A DNA stretch of 64,000 bases from the NCBI GenBank assembly GCA_009912175.1, contig WNDQ01000002.1:1-64000 (forward strand), given 5' to 3'. Positions 57,593-64,000 of this stretch are shown piece after piece. The notes under the pieces were generated by a model. That model was not told the origin of the DNA. It was given only the letters and a program-made list of their open reading frames with translations, and ran no database searches. This DNA is from Paracidovorax wautersii. Lineage in GTDB: Bacteria; Pseudomonadota; Gammaproteobacteria; Burkholderiales; Burkholderiaceae_C. Positions within the stretch are counted from its first letter, which is position 1. The number at the start of each line of letters is the position of its first letter. Made by a program: the position numbers and the translations under genes.

Positions 57593-57741
57593 CATGTCGT
57601 GCCGTGCTCCCCGACCCGCCTGGGCAGCTTGCGGCAACTCAGGTCGCTTCGAGAGAAGTGAAGGCGGGCTTGATCTGGTTACGCATGCCAGATCATGTTT
57701 AACCGGCTGGAACGTTCGCGTTCCGGCCGTTTTTTTCGTCC
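57593..57741 (+). ncRNA. Candidate structured small RNA with intrinsic terminator
   Basis: In the 508-base gap 57256-57763, between two minus-strand genes, the plus strand holds CCCGCCT (57615-57621) pairing with AGGCGGG (57662-57668), then TGATCTGG (57671-57678) pairing with CCAGATCA (57688-57695), and finally an 11-bp stem with a TTCG loop (57704-57729) followed by seven T residues. There is no plus-strand gene for the terminator to serve, so an independent small RNA is a natural explanation. A weak promoter-like TTGTGC-17-CATAGT lies near 57512-57540. It is not recognisable as 6S, 4.5S, tmRNA or RNase P. The remaining part of the gap (57256-57500) shows no convincing gene. Confidence 0.5.
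57704..57736 (+). terminator. Plus-strand rho-independent terminator of the candidate small RNA
   Basis: CGGCTGGAACG / CGTTCCGGCCG (57704-57714 and 57719-57729, one wobble pair) closes a TTCG loop and runs into seven T residues at 57730-57736. No U-tract exists on the minus strand, so it acts on plus-strand transcripts. Confidence 0.85.
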
Positions 57742-57763
57742 AGTACCCCCAAAGGGGCGTCGG

Positions 57764-59035
57764 TCATTGGAGCGGCCGGATCGATTCGGCCAGCGCACCG
57801 GCGCAGGCATGGGCGCTGGCCCAGGCCCACTGGAAGTTGTAGCCGCCCAGCCAGCCGGTCACGTCCACCACTTCGCCGATGAAGTACAGCCCCGGCTGTC
57901 TGGACTCCATCGTCTGCGACGACAGCTCGCGCGTGTCCACGCCGCCCAGTGTGGCTTCGGCCTTGCGGTAGCCCTCGGTCCCATTGGGCACGATGTCCCA
58001 GCGCGCGAGGCTGTCTGCCAGTTGCGCCAGCGCCTTGTCGCTGACTTCCGCCAGGGTGCGCTGCCAGGCCGGCTGCCGCTGGACCCAGGCGTCGGCCAGA
58101 CGCGCCGGCAGCTTCAGCAAGGGGTTCTGCGCCAGTTCGTTGGCCAGCAGCTTGCGCGAGCCGGCCTGCTTGGCCTGCGTCAGCACGTCCAGAACATCGA
58201 CCTCGGGCAGCAGGTCGATGCGCAGGGCCTGGCCGGGTTGCCAGAAGCTGGAGATCTGCAGCACGGCCGGTCCCGACAGCCCGCGGTGCGTGAACAGCAG
58301 GTCTTCCACGAACTCGCCACGCTGCTTGCCCTGGCCCGTGCCGATGCGCACCGGCAGCGCGATGCCGGCCAGCGGCGCGAAGGGTTTCCACGACTCGGCG
58401 TCGAAGGTCAGCGGCGCCAGCGCCGGCCGGGTGGGCGTCACGCGCAGCCCGAACTGCCGCGCCAGGCGATGGCCGAAATCGGTCGCGCCGATCTTGGGGA
58501 TCGACAGGCCGCCCGTGGCGATCACCACGGCCCGGGCCGCGACGGGCCCGCGTCCGGTCTCGATCTGGTAGCCGTGCCGGCCGGCGGCGTGTGCGTCGGC
58601 GTCGAAGGCGATGCGCTCGACCGCGCAGGGTTGCCAGCGCTGGACGCCGCCTTGTTCGGCCTCGCGCAGCAGCATCTGGATGATGGATTCGCTGCTGTCA
58701 TCGCAGAACAGCTGGCCCTTGTGCTTTTCGTGGTGGGCGATGCGGTGGCGCTGGACCAGCTCGATGAAGCGGCTCGCGGGGTAGCGCGCCAGCGCCGAGC
58801 GGCAGAAGTGGGTGTTGTCGCTGAGGAACTGGGCCGGGCTGGCGTCGCGGTTGGTGAAGTTGCAGCGGCCGCCGCCCGAGATGCGGATCTTCTCGGCCAC
58901 CTTCTCGGCGTGGTCGATCACCAGCACTTTCAACCCGGCCAGGCCCGCCAGGCCCGCGCAGAAAAGGCCAGCCGCGCCCGCGCCGATGACGACGGTATCG
59001 AAGTGGGGAAGGGAGCGAGGACTGGGAGACGGCAT
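57764..59035 (-). CDS. HI0933-type NAD(P)/FAD-dependent oxidoreductase (BaiN/RdsA family)
   Basis: The 423-residue flavoprotein has an FAD-binding Rossmann motif (VVIGAGAAGLFCAGLAG), the family signature KIRISGGGRCNFTNRD, AVVIATGGLSIPKIGAT and the C-terminal GLYFIGEVVDVTGWLGGYN. The physiological reaction is not established in most members; some reduce unsaturated bonds. The start MPSPSPRSLPHFD was chosen. It lies downstream of MarC in the same direction. Confidence 0.92.
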   Translation of the reverse strand: MPSPSPRSLPHFDTVVIGAGAAGLFCAGLAGLAGLKVLVIDHAEKVAEKIRISGGGRCNFTNRDASPAQFLSDNTHFCRSALARYPASRFIELVQRHRIAHHEKHKGQLFCDDSSESIIQMLLREAEQGGVQRWQPCAVERIAFDADAHAAGRHGYQIETGRGPVAARAVVIATGGLSIPKIGATDFGHRLARQFGLRVTPTRPALAPLTFDAESWKPFAPLAGIALPVRIGTGQGKQRGEFVEDLLFTHRGLSGPAVLQISSFWQPGQALRIDLLPEVDVLDVLTQAKQAGSRKLLANELAQNPLLKLPARLADAWVQRQPAWQRTLAEVSDKALAQLADSLARWDIVPNGTEGYRKAEATLGGVDTRELSSQTMESRQPGLYFIGEVVDVTGWLGGYNFQWAWASAHACAGALAESIRPLQ

Positions 59036-59162
59036 GGCAAGGCGGAAAACGGCAGGGGCGGGAGGCAAAAAAGGGCGGCAGCCGGGCCCGCCGCGTGCGG
59101 CCGCCGAGTATGCCGCGAAACAGGGGCAGAGGCGGGTGGGGACGGGACGGGCCCGGACGGAT

Positions 59163-59843
59163 TCAGATCGGCGCGGCGGTCGCCAGCCCCGGGAACAGCT
59201 CGCGCAGCGCCTGCGCCACGATCTGCAGCGCGATGGCGGTCAGCAGGATGCCGGCGACGCGGTTGGTCAGTTCCATGCCCATCTTGCCCAGGCGCAGCGA
59301 CAGGGGGCCGGCGATCAGGAAGGTCGCGGCCATGAAGGCGGCCATGGCCACGCAGGCCAGCGACAGGATGAGGATGTCGGGGATGGTGTTGTAGCGGCCC
59401 GTCATGGCGATGATGAAGGACACCGACGCGCCGCCGACCGAGAACGGAAACACCAGCGGAATGACGATGACCGAGCGCCAGTCGGTTTGCAGGCGCGCGG
59501 CCAGTTCGGCGTTGCGGTGGGTGTCGCCGCCCGTGTGGCCCTGGCCCATCATCATGGGAATGGCCCACAGCACCAGCACCAGGCCGCCGGTCAGACTCAG
59601 CGCCACGCTGGTCACGCCGAGTGCGCGCAGCAGGATCTGGCCGAAGCAGGCGAACATGACCAGCACGCCCGAGAGCACGTAGAACATGCGGCGCGCGATC
59701 AGGCGCTGGTCCTCGCGCGAAAAGCTCTTGGCCACCGGCGTGTAGATCGAGATCGCCACGGGCGGGCAGAAGATGGTGATGAGGCCGACCAGAAAGCGCA
59801 GCACGTCCGGGACGGAAAGTGTGACGGTGAAGATCTCGGGCAT
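59163..59843 (-). CDS. MarC-family integral membrane protein
   Basis: The 226-residue protein has about six transmembrane helices of the MarC/UPF0056 family. Landmarks are VGLITIFCPPVAISIYTPVA, the conserved RRMFYVLSGVLVMFACFG and the SVIVIPLVFPFSVGGASVSF segment. The family was named after the mar locus but is not a proven drug-resistance factor. It lies between the NAD(P)HX repair enzyme and HI0933 genes, all in the same direction. Confidence 0.92.
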   Translation of the reverse strand: MPEIFTVTLSVPDVLRFLVGLITIFCPPVAISIYTPVAKSFSREDQRLIARRMFYVLSGVLVMFACFGQILLRALGVTSVALSLTGGLVLVLWAIPMMMGQGHTGGDTHRNAELAARLQTDWRSVIVIPLVFPFSVGGASVSFIIAMTGRYNTIPDILILSLACVAMAAFMAATFLIAGPLSLRLGKMGMELTNRVAGILLTAIALQIVAQALRELFPGLATAAPI

Positions 59844-59908
59844 GAAAAACAGTGAGGCTGCGGGCGCTGAACGGGGCCAGGTGCCCCAAGGGTGGGCATT
59901 TTGCCCGA

Positions 59909-61399
59909 TCAGCCACCGGCCAACTGGCTGGCCGTCAGGGCCGCGCCCTCGAACGAAGAGGGCATTTGCTGGCCTCGCAAGCCGTGCGTGTAGGTGGCGC
60001 GGCAGGCGGCGTCGAAGGCGTCGTGGCCGGCCGCCAGTTCGGCGCCGATCATGCCGGCCAGCACGTCGCCCGTGCCGCCAGCGGCCAGGCGCGCGCTGCC
60101 GGTCGGGTTGATGCGCGGCGTCTGGCCCGGCGCGGCGATCACCGTGCCCGAGCCCTTGAGCACGACGGTGCACTGAAAGCGCTCGGCCAGTTCGCGTGCG
60201 CTGTCGATCCGGTTGGCCTGCACGGTGGGCGTGTCGCGGCCCAGCAGGCGCGCGGCCTCCAGCGGATGGGGCGTCAGCACGGTCGCCTGTCCACGGCTCT
60301 GGCGCTGACGCAGCAGCGTCGCCCAGGCGTGTGCGGGGGCGTGGTCCAGCGCCAAGGCGTTGAGCGCATCGGCATCGAGCACCAGCTGCGCGGCACGGGT
60401 CAGCACGGCATCGAGCCAGCGCTCGACGGCCTGGCCGCCGCCGCAGCCGCACACAGTGGCCGTGCGGGCGTGATCGAGCACCAGATCCTGCACGGGGCGG
60501 CACATGACCTCCGGCAGGCCGGGCAGGCTGCTGGCCGGCGGTTCGTCCAGCGAGCCGGCGAACACCTTGCCGGCCCCGTGGTGCAGCGCGCCGCTGGCGG
60601 CCAGCCACAGCGCGCCGCTCATGCCCGGTGCGCCGCCGATCACGGCGACATCGCCGTAGCTGCCCTTGTGGCTGGCATGGGCGCGCGGCACGTCGCGCGG
60701 GCTGGGGTTGAGCCAGGCGGTGGGCTCGGCCGTGTTGTCGCCATTAGAGTTGTCGGTACTCACGTCCAGCCCGTCGAACCAGATCTGGCCGCAGGCGTCG
60801 CGTCCCTGGCCGGTGAACAGGCCGGTCTTGAGCGTGAGCAGGCTCAGCGTGTGCGTGGCCTGCACGTGCAGCGCGTGCGCGCGCCCGGAGCCGGCGATCA
60901 GCCCCGAGGGCAGGTCGACCGCCAGCACGCAGGCCTGGTTGGGCACGCGGCGTGTGTTGATGTGGGTGATCCAGTCGGCCATCTCGCCCTGGGGCGGGCG
61001 CTGGGCGCCGATGCCCAGCAGGGCGTCGATGCCGAGGTCGAAGTCGTCGGGCGGCTGCGGCTGGATCTGCAGCCCGGCCTGGACGAAGGCGGCCCAGGTG
61101 GCGCGGGTGTCGGCCGGTGCGCGCTCGGGGCTGCCCAGCCAGGTCACCCATACGGGTTTGCCCCACTGGGCCAGGTGGATGGCCGCTTGCAGGCCGTCGC
61201 CACCGTTGTTGCCGGGGCCGCAGGCGATCCAGATGCGGCGCGCATGGGGCGCGAGCGCCAGCGCCAGCCGCGCGCAGGCCAGGCCCGCGCGCTGCATCAG
61301 GGTGTGGGGCGGCAGCCGCTGCTGCCAGTGTTTTTCCAGGGCGCGGGTGCCGCAGCCGTCCATCAATGGCCAGCGCGGGCCGGGCTCGATCAACTCCAT
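59909..61399 (-). CDS. nnrD: Bifunctional NAD(P)HX epimerase / ADP-dependent dehydratase
   Basis: The 496-residue fusion repairs hydrated NAD(P)H. The N-terminal YjeF epimerase domain (ACGPGNNGGDGLQAA near residue 60) is followed by the C-terminal ribokinase-like dehydratase: SYGDVAVIGGAPGMSGA, LDADALNALALD, TPHPLEAARLLG, and GSARLAAGGTGDVLAGMIGA, which holds the catalytic aspartate. The order epimerase then dehydratase is the usual one. It is located between MarC and a DadA-like oxidase gene. Confidence 0.94.
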   Translation of the reverse strand: MELIEPGPRWPLMDGCGTRALEKHWQQRLPPHTLMQRAGLACARLALALAPHARRIWIACGPGNNGGDGLQAAIHLAQWGKPVWVTWLGSPERAPADTRATWAAFVQAGLQIQPQPPDDFDLGIDALLGIGAQRPPQGEMADWITHINTRRVPNQACVLAVDLPSGLIAGSGRAHALHVQATHTLSLLTLKTGLFTGQGRDACGQIWFDGLDVSTDNSNGDNTAEPTAWLNPSPRDVPRAHASHKGSYGDVAVIGGAPGMSGALWLAASGALHHGAGKVFAGSLDEPPASSLPGLPEVMCRPVQDLVLDHARTATVCGCGGGQAVERWLDAVLTRAAQLVLDADALNALALDHAPAHAWATLLRQRQSRGQATVLTPHPLEAARLLGRDTPTVQANRIDSARELAERFQCTVVLKGSGTVIAAPGQTPRINPTGSARLAAGGTGDVLAGMIGAELAAGHDAFDAACRATYTHGLRGQQMPSSFEGAALTASQLAGG

Positions 61400-61450
61400 G
61401 GCGGCATTGGACCGCGATCCCCGTGCGGGCGCAAGCCGCTCGCCGCGCGC

Positions 61451-62779
61451 TCAGCGGGGCGTAGCCGTCATCATCTGGGTGACCGCTTGCGCGCTCGCCA
61501 GGCTTTGCGCCCAGCCGCGAAACCCGTGGCCTACGTTCAGCCAGAGACCGGCGTGGCCGCCGGCCGGGCCGACCACGGGCGTGTCGTCGGGTGTCATCAG
61601 CACGCTGGCGCACCAGACCTGGGGGCTGCCGCTGAGCACCGCCGCCCCCGGATACGCGTCGGCCAGGCCCTGGTAGAGCGCCTGGACGGCCGCCGCGTCG
61701 TGCTGCGGCGGATGGGCGCCCAGGCGGTAGGCGCCCGTGACACGGACGCGCTGGCCCTGGCGGGTGACGCTGATCTGGCTGCCCGCTTCCGTGACGGCCG
61801 CGTGGCGCGGCGCGTTGAGCGGCTCGCGGATGGCCGCGGTCAGGGTGTAGGCGTGCGCGGTCTGCAGCGGCAGGCGCAGGCCCAGCGGCCGCAGCAGTTC
61901 GCGCGCTGCCGCGCCGGCGCACAGCACGACGTGCTCGGTCTCGATCGCGCCGCCCGTGGCCAGGTGCAGGCGCCAGCCAGTGCTGCCGGCCCGGGATTCG
62001 AGGCGCGTGACCGGGGTGTTGAAACGAAAGACGACGCCCAGGTTCTCGGCCTCGGCGCGCAGCGCCATGGCCATTTGCCGGCAGTTGGCCACGCGGTCGG
62101 CGTCCAGGCGAAGGGCGCCCACGACCACGGCATCGCGGTTCAGCCCCGGCTCCTGCGTGCGCAGGGCGTCGGCATCCAGCCAGGTGGTGTGCAGACCGAG
62201 TTCGGGGCGGGACTGCAGTTGCTCGCCCAGGGTCTTGAGCCGCGTGGCTTCGGCCGGGCTGCGCGCCAGCAGCAGGTGGCCGCTGGCGTCCTCGTGATTC
62301 AGGCGCAACTGCTGGGCCAGGCGTTGAAACAGGTCCAGCGGTGCGGCGCTGTCGTCGCTGGGCGGCGTGGCAGCCGCAGGCGGCCGGGCTTGAGCCGGGG
62401 CGGGCGTGGGCGGCGGCTCGTCGCCCGCATGGCTGTCGTTTTCCTGGGCGGGCAGGTCGCCGGCCGCGGGCTCGGCGGTCGTGGCCGCCAGCCAGGCCTG
62501 ATGGCTCTGCCGGCGCCAGCCGGCCCAGCGCCGCTGCGGCCAGTTCAGCGCGGGCACCGGCATGCTGGGGAAGCCCGCCGTACGGCTGCCCAGCCGCCAG
62601 CGCGTGGCGGCGGGCCAGAGTGCGGGCGGCAGGTGGCTGATCAAGCCGCCGGGTGCGAAGCTTGCGCCCTGGGCGGCGCCGGCGTGCGCTTCCAGGACGG
62701 TCACGCGGTGGCCTTCCCATGCCAGCGCGTAGGCGGTGGACAGGCCGATGACGCCTGCGCCGATGATGTGGATGTTCAT
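61451..62779 (-). CDS. FAD-dependent D-amino acid dehydrogenase-like oxidoreductase (DadA type)
   Basis: The 442-residue protein is of the DAO superfamily. The N-terminal dinucleotide-binding motif GAGVIGLSTAYALAWEG and the family motif GASFAPGGLISH follow the DadA pattern. A late TPDDTPVVGPAGGHAGLWLN and GHGFRGWAQSLASAQAV bind FAD and substrate. Residues about 100-145 form a Pro/Ala/Glu-rich low-complexity insert not expected in DadA. It would oxidise D-amino acids, feeding electrons to the respiratory chain. The first base of the divergent 291-base gap to rpsB follows its start. Confidence 0.88.
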   Translation of the reverse strand: MNIHIIGAGVIGLSTAYALAWEGHRVTVLEAHAGAAQGASFAPGGLISHLPPALWPAATRWRLGSRTAGFPSMPVPALNWPQRRWAGWRRQSHQAWLAATTAEPAAGDLPAQENDSHAGDEPPPTPAPAQARPPAAATPPSDDSAAPLDLFQRLAQQLRLNHEDASGHLLLARSPAEATRLKTLGEQLQSRPELGLHTTWLDADALRTQEPGLNRDAVVVGALRLDADRVANCRQMAMALRAEAENLGVVFRFNTPVTRLESRAGSTGWRLHLATGGAIETEHVVLCAGAAARELLRPLGLRLPLQTAHAYTLTAAIREPLNAPRHAAVTEAGSQISVTRQGQRVRVTGAYRLGAHPPQHDAAAVQALYQGLADAYPGAAVLSGSPQVWCASVLMTPDDTPVVGPAGGHAGLWLNVGHGFRGWAQSLASAQAVTQMMTATPR

Positions 62780-63070
62780 GGACGGTCGACCCTTGTGGTC
62801 AAGGGCATTGCTGTTGTTGTTCGAGAGGGAAGATTGGAAGGGGCGCCCTGGCGGGCAAGCGCCGGGGCGGGGCCGGTCATGCCGGCGGATTCGGTCCTTG
62901 CGCTACAATTTTGCGGCTTTGCGAATGGCGGTGGTCCCCGAAGGGGTTCGTTGCTGAACGCAAAGTCAATCGCAAACCAGCCCTCCAAGGTGTTGTGCGC
63001 TGTCCTGGTCAGCCAAGACGGAAGCCGCGCAAAGCGGGCTGGATTTTAGACCTAACCTTCGGAGTTAAAT
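62780..63070 (+). promoter_or_regulatory. rpsB promoter and leader region
   Basis: A good -10 box TACAAT lies at 62904-62909, inside GCGCTACAATTTTGCGG; the -35 is weak. It would start a leader of about 155 bases before rpsB. The leader contains a short CCCC-GAA-GGGG hairpin (62936-62946) and other inverted stretches, as expected for S2 autoregulation, though no family consensus was checked. The ribosome-binding site is CGGAGTTAAAT just before ATG 63071. Confidence 0.65.
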
Positions 63071-63826
63071 ATGTCCGTGACCATGCGTCAAATGCTGGAA
63101 GCCGGTGTCCATTTCGGCCACCAAACCCGTTTCTGGAACCCCAAGATGGCCCCCTACATCTTCGGTTCCCGCAACAAGATCCACATCATCAACCTGGAAA
63201 AGTCGCTCCCGCTGTTCCAGGAAGCCCAGAAGTTCGCTCGCCAGCTGGCAGCCAACGGCGGCACCATCCTGTTCGTCGGCACCAAGCGCCAAGCCCGTGA
63301 AATCGTGGCCGAAGAAGCGCGCCGCGCCGGTGTGCCCTTCGTCGACCAGCGCTGGCTGGGCGGCATGCTGACCAACTTCAAGACGGTCAAGACCTCGATC
63401 AAGCGCCTCAAGGACCTCAAGGCCCAGCAGGAAGCCGGCCTGGAAGGCCTGAGCAAGAAGGAACAACTGACCTTCTCGCGCGAAATCGAAAAGCTCGAAA
63501 AGGACATCGGCGGCATTCAGGACCTGACGGCCCTGCCCGATGCCATCTTCGTGATCGACGTCGGCTTCCACAAGATCGCCGTCTCCGAAGCCAAGAAGCT
63601 GGGCATCCCGCTGATCGGCGTGGTTGACTCCAACCACTCGCCCGAAGGCATCGACTACGTGATCCCCGGCAACGACGACTCGGCCAAGGCCGTGACGCTG
63701 TACGCCCGCGGCATCGCTGACGCCGTCCTCGAAGGCCGCGCCAACGCCATCGAACACGTGGTGAACGCCGTGTCCGCTTCCGGCGACGACGAATTCGTCG
63801 AAGTGGAAGAGGGCGCCAACGCCTGA
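63071..63826 (+). CDS. rpsB: 30S ribosomal protein S2
   Basis: The 251-residue protein begins [20 protein letters not shown] and contains the S2 signatures [19 protein letters not shown] and [19 protein letters not shown], plus the late [20 protein letters not shown]. It binds the 30S head-body junction. It is transcribed with tsf, which starts 77 bases after the stop. The protein is complete and of family length. Confidence 0.98.
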   Translation: MSVTMRQMLEAGVHFGHQTRFWNPKMAPYIFGSRNKIHIINLEKSLPLFQEAQKFARQLAANGGTILFVGTKRQAREIVAEEARRAGVPFVDQRWLGGMLTNFKTVKTSIKRLKDLKAQQEAGLEGLSKKEQLTFSREIEKLEKDIGGIQDLTALPDAIFVIDVGFHKIAVSEAKKLGIPLIGVVDSNHSPEGIDYVIPGNDDSAKAVTLYARGIADAVLEGRANAIEHVVNAVSASGDDEFVEVEEGANA

Positions 63827-63852
63827 TACCGGTTGCCCCAGGGCGATCTGGA

Positions 63853-63877
63853 AGGGGCTCTCGTAGCCCCTTTTTTG
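63853..63877 (+). terminator. Attenuator hairpin between rpsB and tsf
   Basis: GGGGCT (63855-63860) pairs with AGCCCC (63866-63871), followed by six T residues. It partly ends transcription between rpsB and tsf, a known position for an attenuator in this operon. Confidence 0.85.
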
Positions 63878-63903
63878 TAATTGAACACACGGAGAATCTG
63901 AAG

Positions 63904-64000
63904 ATGGCTGCCATTACCGCCAAACTTGTGGCTGAACTGCGCGCGAAGACCGACGCGCCGATGATGGAATGCAAGAAGGCACTGACCGAGGCCGACGGCG
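63904..64000 (+). CDS. tsf: Elongation factor Ts (5' end only)
   Basis: The window ends 97 bases into this gene. The readable protein begins [20 protein letters not shown] and continues [12 protein letters not shown], the standard N-terminal helix of EF-Ts that contacts the EF-Tu nucleotide-binding domain. It follows rpsB as in most bacteria. GGAGAATCTGAAG precedes the ATG. Confidence 0.97.
   Translation, partial: MAAITAKLVAELRAKTDAPMMECKKALTEADG

Noticed and set aside
59852-63049. A plus-strand open frame of over 1000 codons opposite the nnrD and DadA-like genes
   Set aside because: It is composed of low-complexity Gly/Arg/Gln/His sequence with no recognisable domain and is antisense to two well-identified proteins. 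Long antisense frames are common at this GC content.

Overview
The window is a high-GC, gene-dense stretch of chromosome. It most likely comes from a member of the Comamonadaceae (Burkholderiales, Betaproteobacteria). The evidence is the gene content: a cysI-DUF934-cysDN sulfite-reduction operon, the rpsU/YqeY pair, a paired DUF2339/DUF3999 locus, PaoABC-type molybdenum oxidoreductase, ligAB/vanAB aromatic genes, many FCD-type GntR regulators and a DUF2917 gene. Genus cannot be fixed from the sequence alone. No tRNA, rRNA, CRISPR array, prophage or complete insertion sequence was found.

Layout. 0-5 kb: the end of a Pmp3-like gene, then a decayed DUF2339 (5' truncated) and DUF3999 (frameshifted) pair. 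4.9-11 kb: assimilatory sulfate reduction (short CysH-like protein, fdxA, then cysI-DUF934-cysD-cysN on the minus strand). 11-13.8 kb: a molybdate module (modE-like regulator, then modB, modA, modC in that unusual order) with a plausible ModE operator. 13.9-16.2 kb: pssA and a PBP7-type endopeptidase. 16.5-27.2 kb: an aromatic-acid island with a tannase-like lipoprotein, a porin and an AAHS transporter that all carry inactivating lesions, followed by intact vanA-vanB-ligA-ligB-hydrolase, a LysR regulator with two DNA-binding domains and an NTF2-like protein.

27-50 kb is nitrogen and carbon scavenging, mostly purine catabolism: a NitT/TauT-type ABC transporter, NCS1 permease, Asp/Glu/hydantoin racemase, three FCD GntR regulators, a malic enzyme with an internal deletion, a DctA symporter, PaoABC molybdenum aldehyde oxidoreductase, gamma-glutamyltransferase, an M20 peptidase, an OHCU decarboxylase-allantoate amidohydrolase fusion, PuuE allantoinase, HIU hydrolase and a frameshifted xdhC. 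Several of these share a TTGTATGCAA-like palindrome upstream, which suggests one GntR-controlled regulon. 50-64 kb returns to housekeeping: DUF3014, a soluble lytic transglycosylase, 5-formyl-THF cyclo-ligase, LysR, DUF2917, YqeY, rpsU, DUF502, an HI0933-type flavoprotein, MarC, NAD(P)HX repair enzyme, a DadA-like oxidase, rpsB and the start of tsf.

Two themes stand out. First, gene decay is concentrated in accessory loci: at least five genes are frameshifted or carry stops, one is 5' truncated and one has an in-frame internal deletion of about 100 codons. Four of the frameshifts have the same sign, so sequencing error must be excluded. Second, there are non-coding elements that standard annotation would miss: a repeat found in three convergent gaps beside terminators, an AGAACGTGTTCT repeat family around xdhC, a structured candidate small RNA with its own terminator at 57.6-57.7 kb, and two perfect hairpins in the leader of the malic enzyme gene.
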